64,000 nucleotides of DNA, taken from DASUPK01 sp035265665 (GTDB taxonomy: Bacteria > Actinomycetota > Thermoleophilia > Solirubrobacterales > 70-9). Below, in pieces: positions 16,667 through 23,562 of this stretch; the first letter of the stretch is position 1; each line of letters begins with the position of its first letter. The translations under genes and the position numbers were made by a program. The stretch lies in contig DATFOK010000035.1 of the NCBI GenBank assembly GCA_035265665.1, positions 7,775 to 71,774 on the forward strand. The letters run 5' to 3'. A model generated the notes under the pieces. The model worked only from the letters and a program-made list of their open reading frames with translations, had not been told where the DNA came from and made no database searches.

Positions 16667-16924
16667 TCAGGCGTCCTCGAGGATGGTGTCGAGCGAACCG
16701 CCGTAGTTCGCGACCACGGTGACCGTCTGGCTGACCTGTTCCTGGGTCGTGTTGAGCAGTTCGACGGCGTCCAGATCGTTGGAGACGGCTTCGGCGACGG
16801 GCCGAAGCCCGTCGACGGCCTGGGTGGTCTCCCTAGCGGCGTGGAGCACACCCCTCAGGAGGATCACCACGACCGGCACGATCACGAGCAGCAGGACGGC
16901 GTTTCCGATCCACCAGAGCGTCAT
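16667..16924 (-). CDS. Small membrane protein 4 of the cox operon
   Basis: 85 residues. A membrane helix covers about 5-27 after an N-terminal TLWWIG, followed by ARETTQAVDGLRPVAEAVSNDL, a helical segment with heptad-like spacing that recalls DUF948-type proteins. The Trp-aromatic start is shared with proteins 1 and 2 (SWYIG, LWYVT). ATG 16924 overlaps the stop of protein 3 (ATGA). Unknown function; expected at the inner face of the membrane beside CODH. Confidence 0.78.
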   Translation of the reverse strand: MTLWWIGNAVLLLVIVPVVVILLRGVLHAARETTQAVDGLRPVAEAVSNDLDAVELLNTTQEQVSQTVTVVANYGGSLDTILEDA

Positions 16925-17199
16925 CGCTTCTCCGCGTGCTCGGCGATGATCGCGGCCTTCGCGGCGACCGACGGCATCAGGGCGATGATCCCGTCGAACT
17001 GGGCGTTGATCGCCTTCACCGCGGGGCGAAGGGGTCGCAGATGCTCCTCTTCGACTCCCGTCAGGGCCGCACCGAGATCGTTCAGGTCGCTCGCGATCGA
17101 GGAGAGCCGGCGGCGGATCTCGATCAGCGCCAGCGCGAGCACGACCACGAGCACCACCGCCTCGGCCACGCTCAGGACGATCAGCAGGGAGGTGCTCAT
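16921..17199 (-). CDS. Small membrane protein 3 of the cox operon
   Basis: 92 residues. The hydrophobic helix runs over about 4-26 (LLIVLSVAEAVVLVVVLALA), then IEIRRRLSSIASDLNDLGAAL, a charged amphipathic helix, and a C-terminal helix ending KAAIIAEHAEKR. It is most like protein 5 in its helix and post-helix region. ATG 17199 overlaps the TGA of protein 2 (ATGA). No enzymatic motif is visible; a structural or anchoring role is a guess. Confidence 0.78.
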   Translation of the reverse strand: MSTSLLIVLSVAEAVVLVVVLALALIEIRRRLSSIASDLNDLGAALTGVEEEHLRPLRPAVKAINAQFDGIIALMPSVAAKAAIIAEHAEKR

Positions 17200-17495
17200 T
17201 CGGGCTCCCCGTAGCCCTGCGAGAGCGCGTTCATGTACCCGTCCTGCACAACGCCCTCGGCGGCGATCTGCTCGAGCACCGGGGTCGTGGCCTCGAGCTG
17301 GGGGATGTTCGACGTGTTCTCGGCGACCTTGCCGGCGGAGCCGAGCAGGCCGGTGACGGCTGCCTGAATCCTGCCGAGCAGATTGAGCAGCGTGATCAGC
17401 ATCCCCGCCACCACCAGGGCCACCACCAGACCAATCGCGAGCGTCACGTACCAGAGGGTGCGCTCGGAGCTGGCCAGGGCGACCACGACGTCCAT
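17196..17495 (-). CDS. Small membrane protein 2 of the cox operon
   Basis: 99 residues with one helix at about 15-41 (WYVTLAIGLVVALVVAGMLI) and a soluble tail LLNLLGRIQAAVTGLLGSAG... ending GYGEPE. The helix and flanking WY and GRI residues align well with protein 1 (WYIGLGLGAVVVVVAVTIV, ANRI), so the two are probably paralogs. Its ATG shares one base with the previous stop (TGATG), so translation is coupled. No known family recognised. Confidence 0.78.
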   Translation of the reverse strand: MDVVVALASSERTLWYVTLAIGLVVALVVAGMLITLLNLLGRIQAAVTGLLGSAGKVAENTSNIPQLEATTPVLEQIAAEGVVQDGYMNALSQGYGEPE

Positions 17496-17755
17496 CAGTG
17501 CCCGACGGCCGCCTTCCTCAGCGCGCGTGCCGCATGCAGGATCCGGACGCCTGAATCGTTGATCTTGGCGATGCCGCTGAGCCCGTCGGTCTGCGATCGG
17601 AGGGTCTCGACCGCCTCTTTGGCGGTCTCCGCCTGCCCCGCGATCCGGTTGGCGAGGACGAGGATCGTGGTAACGATGGTCACCGCGACGACCACCACGA
17701 CGGCACCGAGTCCCAGGCCGATGTACCAGGAGGTGGTATCAGCGCCGATCAGCAT
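17495..17755 (-). CDS. Small membrane protein 1 of the cox operon
   Basis: 86 residues. One membrane helix at about 10-36, then NRIAGQAETAKEAVETLRSQTD and a basic C-terminus (ALRKAAVGH). Basic residues follow the helix, which predicts the tail in the cytoplasm. A GAGG ribosome site lies seven bases before ATG 17755. It is the first of five tightly coupled membrane genes between coxG and coxM. Unknown function. Confidence 0.78.
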   Translation of the reverse strand: MLIGADTTSWYIGLGLGAVVVVVAVTIVTTILVLANRIAGQAETAKEAVETLRSQTDGLSGIAKINDSGVRILHAARALRKAAVGH

Positions 17756-17796
17756 TCCGTTGCCTCAACGCCAGCGGTAACCACCATGTGGCGAGA

Positions 17797-17823
17797 GTAT
17801 TACAACCGGACTCAAGCATCCAA
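17797..17823 (-). promoter_or_regulatory. Weak candidate promoter between coxG and the membrane-protein genes
   Basis: The reverse strand of the 84-base gap carries TTGGAT (17823-17818) and TAATAC (17802-17797) separated by 15 bases, shorter than the ideal 17. If real it would give the membrane-protein and coxMSL genes a start independent of coxG. Low confidence because short matches are common. Confidence 0.22.
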
Positions 17824-17839
17824 GGAATCTCGGGGACGC

Positions 17840-18277
17840 TCAGAGCTTGCCCAGGTTCTCCGCGAATTCCTTGATCATCCCCTCGGTCACCGCGACGATC
17901 ACGCCCTCGCCCATCTGGGCGGCCTTGCCCGTGACGTCTATCTGCGAGTGAAGCGCCACCTCCGTCGCGTCGCCTGAGCCGGTCAGCTGCATCGACACCT
18001 TCGCGTCGGCGTTGCCCTGCCCTCCCGCCTCCTTCGCGCGCGCGTTCATCACCGCGCGGTGCTCGGAGTCGTCCTGCTCCACGATCTCCGCCGGTCCCGA
18101 GTAGTTCATGTTCATCGCGCCGAGCTTGATCTTCACCTCCGCGTTCACGGCCCGGTCACCCGTCTTCTCGATGACCCTCGCGCCCGGAACGCACGGCACG
18201 ACCCGCTCGAGGTCGATCATCGTGCTCCAAACCTCCTCCACCGGCTTCTCGACCGTGAACGAATTGTCGAACTCCAT
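17840..18277 (-). CDS. coxG: CoxG, SRPBCC-fold carbon monoxide dehydrogenase accessory protein
   Basis: 145 residues of the CoxG/SRPBCC family: MEFDNSFTVEKPVEEVWSTM, VPCVPGARVIEKTG, KIKLGAMNMNYSGPAEIVEQ, IDVTGKAAQMGEGVIVAV. CoxG has been reported to bind menaquinone and shuttle it to CODH, linking CO oxidation to respiration. The chain ends at the SRPBCC fold (EFAENLGKL) with no tail or anchor. ATG 18277 is preferred to GTG 18280 because GGAGAG is correctly spaced for it. First gene of the leftward cox operon; a YceI-like gene diverges immediately upstream. Confidence 0.92.
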   Translation of the reverse strand: MEFDNSFTVEKPVEEVWSTMIDLERVVPCVPGARVIEKTGDRAVNAEVKIKLGAMNMNYSGPAEIVEQDDSEHRAVMNARAKEAGGQGNADAKVSMQLTGSGDATEVALHSQIDVTGKAAQMGEGVIVAVTEGMIKEFAENLGKL

Positions 18278-18306
18278 CACTTCTCTCCTTTCCCCGGGGA
18301 TAGCGT

Positions 18307-18858
18307 GTGACCGTGCCGATCATGCCAGGGACGCGCGAGCTGGGACCTGAGAACGCCAGCCTCCGGGTGGAGACGAAGCGGGGTGGCGCCGCGGCAAAGG
18401 CCGGGCACGATCTGGTGATCGAGGTCCGCTCCTGGCGGGCGACGCTCGTGATCGGCGATGACGCGGCCGACAACAGCCTGGTGCTGAGCGCCGACAGCGG
18501 GTCCATGGAGGTGCTCGAGGGGACCGGCGGGATCATGGCCCTGACCGACGCGGACAGAGTCGAGATCAAGAAGACACTCGAGGACGAGGTCCTGAAGCCC
18601 GGTCAGATCGAGTTCAAATCGACCGGGTCTGCCGCGCGGGAGGATGGGCGGCTGCTCGAGTTCCAGGGGGAGCTCAGCATGAACGGCAAGACACACGCGC
18701 TCGACGTCGAGCTGGAGGTGGGAACCGATGACGCACTGTCCGGGAAGGCCATGGTGAAGCAGTCCGACTGGGGCATCAAGCCGTACTCCGGGCTGTTCGG
18801 CACGCTCAAGGTCAGGGACGAGGTCGAGGTTGTGGCTGAGGGGTCCCTGCCCCAGTAG
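18307..18858 (+). CDS. YceI-like family protein
   Basis: About 183 residues with the YceI-type lipocalin-like beta-barrel pattern: LRVETKRGGAAAKAGHDLVI, an acidic middle part, IEFKSTGSAARED, LLEFQGELSMNGKTHALDVEL, and a C-terminal VKQSDWGIKPYSGLFGTLKVRDEVEVV. YceI proteins hold isoprenoid quinone-like ligands in a hydrophobic tunnel. No signal peptide is visible, so it is probably cytoplasmic. Start options are GTG 18307, GTG 18313 or ATG 18322. It is divergent from coxG with under 50 bases between starts, so the two must share or overlap promoter sequence. Confidence 0.85.
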   Translation: MTVPIMPGTRELGPENASLRVETKRGGAAAKAGHDLVIEVRSWRATLVIGDDAADNSLVLSADSGSMEVLEGTGGIMALTDADRVEIKKTLEDEVLKPGQIEFKSTGSAAREDGRLLEFQGELSMNGKTHALDVELEVGTDDALSGKAMVKQSDWGIKPYSGLFGTLKVRDEVEVVAEGSLPQ

Positions 18859-18895
18859 GTCGCGCGACGCGCTGCTCGTCCCCCGAACGGCACCG

Positions 18896-19627
18896 TCAGC
18901 CGGTGCCGGTCGGGCCGAAGCGCTCGGTGCGGATCTGCTGCGGGTCGAATCCCGCATCCATCAGCAGCTGAGAACCGCTCTCGACGAATCCGTTCGAGCC
19001 GCAGACGAAGGCGATGCCATCCTCGATGCCCGCCTCGAAGATCAACTCCGCATCGATGTGACCGGTGTGCCCGCTCCAGCCCTCCGGTGGCTCGCGAGTG
19101 AAGGTGAGCAGCGTCTCGTCCCCCATCTCTTCCTCGTAGATGACATCGCCGGCGTGGCGGACGGAATAGATCAGACGCATGGGCAGATCCGGCATCGTCC
19201 GCCGCCGATGACGCAGCATGCACATCAGCGGCACGACGCCGGAGCCGCCGCCGACCAAAAGCACCGGTTTCTCGCCGCGCCAGACGAAGTACGACGTGAA
19301 GGGGCCTCGCACCTCGACCCGGTCGCCCTCGACGACCACGTCATGGAAGTAGGGCGAGACCTCGCCGTCCTCGAGCTTGTCGATCGTGAGCTCGACCCCG
19401 CCCTCGTCGAGAGGGGAGGAGGCGATCGAGTAGGAGCGCTCGGCGTGGTAGCCGTCCGGGTCGGTCAGACGCACGTCGTAGTGCTGGCCCGGCAGGTGCG
19501 GCATCCACATCGGCAACTCGATCCGGAAGGACTTGACTCGCGGAGTCTCGACCTTGATCTTGCTGACGGTCCCGATCTGCCAGCGTCCCGGGGCGCGCTG
19601 CTCGACGGGGGGGAGAGGCGACTCCAT
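18896..19627 (-). CDS. Ferredoxin-NADP reductase-like FAD/NAD(P)-binding oxidoreductase
   Basis: 243 residues. The FAD domain has LPGQHYDVRLTDPDGYHAERSYSIASSP (RSYSIASSP is the flavin motif); the nucleotide domain has VLLVGGGSGVVPLMCMLRHR, IYSVRHAGDVIYEEE and FVCGSNGFVESGSQLLMDAG. No C-terminal ferredoxin domain is seen. ATG 19627 overlaps the stop of the upstream sulfite-oxidase-like gene (ATGA). The pair probably forms an electron-transfer unit in which this protein moves electrons between NAD(P)H and the molybdoenzyme; the direction is unknown. Confidence 0.88.
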   Translation of the reverse strand: MESPLPPVEQRAPGRWQIGTVSKIKVETPRVKSFRIELPMWMPHLPGQHYDVRLTDPDGYHAERSYSIASSPLDEGGVELTIDKLEDGEVSPYFHDVVVEGDRVEVRGPFTSYFVWRGEKPVLLVGGGSGVVPLMCMLRHRRRTMPDLPMRLIYSVRHAGDVIYEEEMGDETLLTFTREPPEGWSGHTGHIDAELIFEAGIEDGIAFVCGSNGFVESGSQLLMDAGFDPQQIRTERFGPTGTG

Positions 19628-20238
19628 CAGTCGCCCCAATAGCGCTCCTCCTTCCAGGGGTCGCCGTGATTGTTGTAGCCGTTGACTTCCCAGAACCCAG
19701 GCTCGTCGTGGTCCATCACGGTCATGCCGTGCACCCACTTGGCGCTCTTCCAGAAGTAGAGGTGGGGGACCAGCATCCGCGCCGGGCCGCCGTGCTCGCG
19801 GGGAAGCGGCTCGCCGTCGTACTCGGTGACGACCCAGGCCTTGCCGTCGCTGATCTCCTCGATCGGGAGGTTGGTGGTGTAGCCGCCGTAGGAGTAGAAC
19901 ATCGCGTACGCGTCGAGCGGCTCGACCTGATCGAGCAGCACGTCTATCGAGACGCCGCCGAAGGTTGCGTCGAGCTTCGACCACTTCGTGACGCAGTGAA
20001 TGTCCTTGGTGATCGTTTCGAAGGGGAGCTGGTGGAACTCATCCCACCTCCACTCCTTCGGCTGGCCCACCATGCCGTCGATCCGGAAGCTCCACTCATC
20101 CGTGGGGACATCGGGGGTGGGGCCCGCGGTGAGCACCGGCCAACCGGACTCCAGGTACTGGCCGGGCGGGAGCCGATCCGCTACCTCCTCCGGGGCGCGG
20201 CGGCGGCGGGTGAAGCCGCGTGACACGAACCCGTTCAA
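19627..20238 (-). CDS. Sulfite-oxidase-family molybdopterin oxidoreductase
   Basis: 203 residues covering only the molybdopterin domain: WSFRIDGMVGQPKEWRWDEFHQLP, DIHCVTKWSKLDATFGGV (the Cys that binds molybdenum), GGYTTNLPIEEISDGKAWV, and HGGPARMLVPHLYFWKSAKWV. It belongs to the short YedY/MsrP-like soluble branch without a dimerisation domain. No Tat signal is visible, so it is probably cytoplasmic. A TTG start at 20238 is assumed; GTG 20226 is possible. It uses the cofactor produced by the moa/moe genes nearby. Confidence 0.88.
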   Translation of the reverse strand: MNGFVSRGFTRRRRAPEEVADRLPPGQYLESGWPVLTAGPTPDVPTDEWSFRIDGMVGQPKEWRWDEFHQLPFETITKDIHCVTKWSKLDATFGGVSIDVLLDQVEPLDAYAMFYSYGGYTTNLPIEEISDGKAWVVTEYDGEPLPREHGGPARMLVPHLYFWKSAKWVHGMTVMDHDEPGFWEVNGYNNHGDPWKEERYWGD

Positions 20239-20342
20239 CGTCCCGGCAGCTCCTCAGGCGGCTCGTGGTGCCGCTCGAATCTCACAACCCCATCGTCTCA
20301 AAACTCGGCGGCCGAATCGCGATGTCAGCTTGCTGACAGAGC

Positions 20343-20799
20343 TCAGTAGCCCGTCCAGTGCCTCACCGCGAAGCCTCGCGGTCGGCGCTTGGTCGCCCGC
20401 CAGCGCGGCCCACTGCCGCCGCTGCCGTAGGAGCAGGCCGGCCGCATGCAGCACGTAGCTGACGGCGCCGGAGCAGTCGTAGCCCCGCGACTCGAAGCTG
20501 GCGTGACCGCCACCCCAGACGTAGGGCCGCTTGCGGATCGCGTTGCCCGCCGCGATCGCGTTGACGACCGCTGCCGGCGCGCCTGGAGGCGCAATCGCCC
20601 TGCCACTCTTGCGGATCAGCTTCGCCTTGCGGGCCTTCCCGACGGCGGGCGCGCTCTGTGGCGCACCTGATCCCGCCGGCCCGCCCGGGGCCGGCGATCC
20701 GCCCGTCTGTGCGCTCGCGCTCGCGGCTACCGCGAGCAGGACGAGCGCGGTAAGCGCGGCAATCGCGCGCCTGATCCCTGCCGACGCATCGCTTCGCAC
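20343..20799 (-). pseudogene. NlpC/P60-type cell-wall hydrolase, broken by internal deletion and frameshift
   Basis: The frame from GTG 20799 encodes a signal peptide, a low-complexity region and the first half of an NlpC/P60 domain (KRPYVWGGGHASFESRGYDCSGAVSYVLHAAGLL) with the catalytic Cys in YDCSG; cut pieces are YVWGGGHASF and GYDCSGAVSY. From about 20440 the family sequence continues in another frame as GSGGSGPRWRATKRRPRG FAVRHWTGY (two pieces), ending at 20343. The intervening segment that normally carries the catalytic His (WIT-Y-N-GH-type block) is absent. Without the frame change the reading runs on to 20254 as unrelated sequence. The upstream ribosome site and c-di-AMP riboswitch are intact, so loss looks recent. 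Confidence 0.78.
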
Positions 20800-20811
20800 A
20801 CCAACCTCCTT

Positions 20812-20945
20812 CTCAGGCCTGCGGGGTTAGCTGCCGGGCTGGCGTGGAAGGAGCCACGCCCCCATCTCGAACATTGGGTTCGCCCCTGGAACTCGGGTCC
20901 CCCGCTCCCGTCCTCCCTGGACGGGACTAGGCGTTTGGATCTATC
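20812..20945 (-). ncRNA. c-di-AMP riboswitch (ydaO/yuaA type)
   Basis: Reading the reverse strand, this leader contains the conserved blocks of the ydaO/yuaA class in order: GGGAGCGGGGGACCC, then GGGGCGAACCC, a variable hairpin (GGCGTGGCTCCTTCCACGCC), and finally CCCGGCAGCTAACCCCGCAGGC, directly before the ribosome site GAGAAGGAGG and GTG 20799. In Actinobacteria this class senses c-di-AMP and controls NlpC/P60 and other cell-wall hydrolases, matching the downstream gene. Exact ends are approximate. Confidence 0.85.
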
Positions 20946-20976
20946 TGAACACGGCGAGTAGGGGATAGCTGCGCCG

Positions 20977-22764
20977 TTAGCTCCGGTGCTTCGCCGGCCG
21001 CTTCCGCCTCTTTTTCTTCTTCTTCGCGGGGCGAGGATCGGGCCCGAGTCCCGCCGAGCAGCTCGCGCCCTGGCATCGTGCCAGCCGGTCGAGTTCCGCC
21101 AGGAGGGCCTTCCGCACCTTGCGGTAGCGGCGGTTCTTCGCCAGCGAAGAGAGCTGGTAGGGGTCGCGCCACATGTCATATAGCTCGACCTCGCCGGTGC
21201 CGTAGAGAAAGAGCGCGTAGCGGTCGGTGCGAACGCCGCGATAGGCGGGGGCCTGGAGCTTGTAGATCGTGTCCACCGGCTCCTGCTCGATGTTCCGGAC
21301 CCCCTGGCGGTAGCAGAGGATCGCTCGCCTCGGGCTCGCGCGCTTGAGCTTCTTGCAGCGGCGCCGCAGCTTCTTCTTCTGACGCCGCACCTTCTTCTGG
21401 AAGCGGGAGAAGTCAGCCTGGTTCTGAGCGATCGGTCCCTCGGCGCCCTCGTCGTCGATTCCCGGACCGGTGTCGCCCTCCAACAGGATCGGCCGAGTCG
21501 TGCGGAGCGACGGCTGCTGCGCGTAGCGGAGCAGCGAGCGCCCGTCCTGCGCCAGCCGTGGGGTGGCTCCCGCGATCTGAGCGATCGTCGACGCGAGGTC
21601 GACGTTCGAGACCAGCTCTGGGGAGACGCCGCCCACTGGGATGCCCGGTCCCCGGATCATCAGCGGGACGTGGCTAGACGGGTCGTGCGGCAGGTACTTC
21701 CCCTGGCGGATCCGGTGCTCGCCGCTGAAGTAGCCGTTGTCCGAGGTGAAGATCAGATAGGTGTTGTCGAGCTGCCCCTCGGCGGCGAGCGCCTGGACGA
21801 TCTCGCTCACGGCATCGTCGACGCTCCGCAGCATCTCAAGCCGGCTGCGGCGGCGGTTGTCGATGCCAGTGAGCTTGCCGAGGCCGAGCTTGGGCAGGCG
21901 GCGCAGGAAGAACGGCTTGTCGGCGACGTTCTTCTCGTTCAGGCCCGGCGCGGGTGTCAGCGGAGCGCCCGCGAGCGTGCCCTGGTGCCTTGGCGCGGGC
22001 ACGTAGGGCGAGTGCGGCGCGTTGAAGTCCACGTTGAGGAAGAACGGCGTGTCGCCGCCGCTCGCGTCGCCGACGCGGTGGATCGCCTCGACGGCCATGT
22101 CCCGGAAGACGTCCGTCTGGTAGTCGTCCGGGTCGTCGCCGTACTGGCAGGTGAACGGCTGTCCGGGGGTGGGCGGGTCGCCGCTGGGACAGGGGACGCC
22201 GCCGTCGGCCGGGGGATCCTCCCGCATCTGGTAGTTGAAATAGAGCCGCCCGCCGTGCACGGACGCGTCGTATTCGGAGAGCTTTCCGTACCACTCATCC
22301 CAGCCGGGAGGGATCGGCGCCGGCGAGCCGCCGTAGCCGTTCAGGTACTTGCCAACCTGGACGTTGTAGTAGCCCGCGTCCCGCAGCCAGATCGGCAGAT
22401 CACGCTGCTCGAGCCCCTGCGCGTGGAAGCGCTGCCAGCCACCGTCGGGAGGGCTGTTGCCATGCACTCCGTTGTCGTGCATGTACTGGCCGGTGAGCAT
22501 CGCCGCGCGCGAGGGGCAGCAGAGGGGGTAGGAGACGTAGGCCCGGCTGAAGGTGGTTCCCTGCCCGCCGATCAGGCTCGAGGTCTGCGGCAGCCCGCTC
22601 ATCTCCTCGAGGGTCTGATCGTCGGTGAGCAGCAGCACGACGTTCGGCTTGCCGCTGGACTGCGCGGTCGCGCTCGCCCCGAGCAACGACTGCCCCGCGA
22701 TCGCCACCGCGAGCACGCCCGCGAAGGCGGCCACGAGCAGCAGGCGTCCCCGTCTCGATCGCAT
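20977..22764 (-). CDS. Secreted sulfatase family protein
   Basis: 595 residues. The signal peptide (1-34) is hydrophobic with an Arg-rich start. The alkaline-phosphatase superfamily fold follows: NVVLLLTDDQTLEEM (metal Asp pair), YVSYPLCCPSRAAMLTGQYM with the CxPSR motif whose Cys82 would become formylglycine, YNVQVGKYLNGYGG, YLIFTSDNGYFSGEHRI (metal ligands) and HVPLMIRGPGIPVGG. A C-terminal Lys/Arg-rich region (about 460-500) and basic tail KKKKKRRKRPAKHRS are unusual and may bind anionic polymers. The sulfate-ester substrate cannot be deduced. Confidence 0.9.
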   Translation of the reverse strand: MRSRRGRLLLVAAFAGVLAVAIAGQSLLGASATAQSSGKPNVVLLLTDDQTLEEMSGLPQTSSLIGGQGTTFSRAYVSYPLCCPSRAAMLTGQYMHDNGVHGNSPPDGGWQRFHAQGLEQRDLPIWLRDAGYYNVQVGKYLNGYGGSPAPIPPGWDEWYGKLSEYDASVHGGRLYFNYQMREDPPADGGVPCPSGDPPTPGQPFTCQYGDDPDDYQTDVFRDMAVEAIHRVGDASGGDTPFFLNVDFNAPHSPYVPAPRHQGTLAGAPLTPAPGLNEKNVADKPFFLRRLPKLGLGKLTGIDNRRRSRLEMLRSVDDAVSEIVQALAAEGQLDNTYLIFTSDNGYFSGEHRIRQGKYLPHDPSSHVPLMIRGPGIPVGGVSPELVSNVDLASTIAQIAGATPRLAQDGRSLLRYAQQPSLRTTRPILLEGDTGPGIDDEGAEGPIAQNQADFSRFQKKVRRQKKKLRRRCKKLKRASPRRAILCYRQGVRNIEQEPVDTIYKLQAPAYRGVRTDRYALFLYGTGEVELYDMWRDPYQLSSLAKNRRYRKVRKALLAELDRLARCQGASCSAGLGPDPRPAKKKKKRRKRPAKHRS

Positions 22765-22872
22765 CGGTTTCGGTAACGCGCCTCCGCCCCAGGGGTTGCG
22801 GCGGACGAGACGGATTCCCTCCGGCGCTCAGGGGGTAGACCAAGGGGGCACCCCGATTCGAGGAGGGCGCCT

Positions 22873-23226
22873 ATGCCAAGAGCGGACCCCACAATGCACC
22901 ACCACGAGTGGCGCGCCTCTGAGAACTGGCCGCCGCTCAGCCGGATGGACGTGCTCGGGATCGCTGTGGCGGGCTTTGGCACCGCAGCCTTGGTCATGAT
23001 CGCGGTGATCACGGCCGATCATGACGCGGGCAACTATGGCGTTGTCACCATTGCCCGAATCCTGATCGCCACAGGGGCGCTGCTGATCAACATGGCCCAT
23101 GTGGTGGGGATCTTCTTCTTCGAGAGCGTCGACTACCACGGCACCTTCCAGCGCTTCTTCGCCCGGCTCAGCATGTTCGGGACCCTTGGCGCGATCGTCG
23201 TCAGCCTGGCCATCGGCCTGCTCTGA
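22873..23226 (+). CDS. Small three-helix membrane protein, unknown function
   Basis: 117 residues with hydrophobic segments at about 28-46, 57-80 and 97-115. The N-terminus is polar and His-rich (MHHHEW). A GAGGAGG site precedes ATG 22873. No family is recognised. It diverges from the sulfatase gene and ends just before a strong hairpin at 23243-23270. Confidence 0.75.
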   Translation: MPRADPTMHHHEWRASENWPPLSRMDVLGIAVAGFGTAALVMIAVITADHDAGNYGVVTIARILIATGALLINMAHVVGIFFFESVDYHGTFQRFFARLSMFGTLGAIVVSLAIGLL

Positions 23227-23242
23227 TGACGGCTCGAAATCA

Positions 23243-23270
23243 CGAAGGGCCGCCCGGAGGCGGCCCTTCG
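23243..23270. terminator. Bidirectional hairpin terminator
   Basis: CGAAGGGCCGCC and GGCGGCCCTTCG form a perfect 12-base stem around a CGGA loop. There is no long T run on the plus side; on the minus side it is followed by TGATTT. It can end the membrane-protein transcript from the left and any leftward transcript from the 23.5-kb region. Confidence 0.7.
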
Positions 23271-23446
23271 CTTGCTACGCGGTTCTGGAACGAGCGCGGG
23301 ATTGACGGTGGGGCGGGACAGCTCCCACCTCCCTTGTTCGCCGGTGCCCGGGTTGGATTCCGCCGGACGGCCGCGTGCCGTCCACCGGCCCCAAGGGCCC
23401 TATACAAGGAGACCCGTCCGATTGGTGGGCCTCCCAGTGCCCAGGC

Positions 23447-23491
23447 CTAGCGGCCCTGCACCTCCGGCGTCCCGTCAAGCATGGAATTCAA
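23447..23491 (-). CDS. Possible 14-residue peptide behind an exceptionally strong Shine-Dalgarno sequence
   Basis: The reverse strand has AGAAAGGAGGTGGTCC (23518-23500 region), almost fully complementary to the 3' end of 16S rRNA, followed eight bases later by TTG 23491 and a short frame MNSMLDGTPEVQGR ending TAG at 23447; an ATG lies three codons in. Nothing else codes on this strand down to the hairpin at 23243-23270, so a transcript of about 250-280 bases carrying one tiny peptide, or a structured RNA, is possible. The rest of 23271-23446 shows GC-rich inverted repeats but no recognised gene. Confidence 0.35.
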   Translation of the reverse strand: MNSMLDGTPEVQGR

Positions 23492-23562
23492 GTTAGGACC
23501 ACCTCCTTTCTCCGGTAGCCCTATTGAAGCACGCGCCTCGGCCGTGGCTAGAGTCCGGGCCG

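Noticed and set aside
20254..20430. Reading the NlpC/P60 gene on to 20254 as an intact 181-residue protein
   Set aside because: The tail after the YDCSG half has no family similarity, while the expected C-terminus sits in another frame ending at 20343.
23271..23446. tRNA-, tmRNA- or RNase P-like RNA in the GC-rich gap
   Set aside because: No T-arm, CCA end or RNase P core motifs are visible; only inverted repeats remain.
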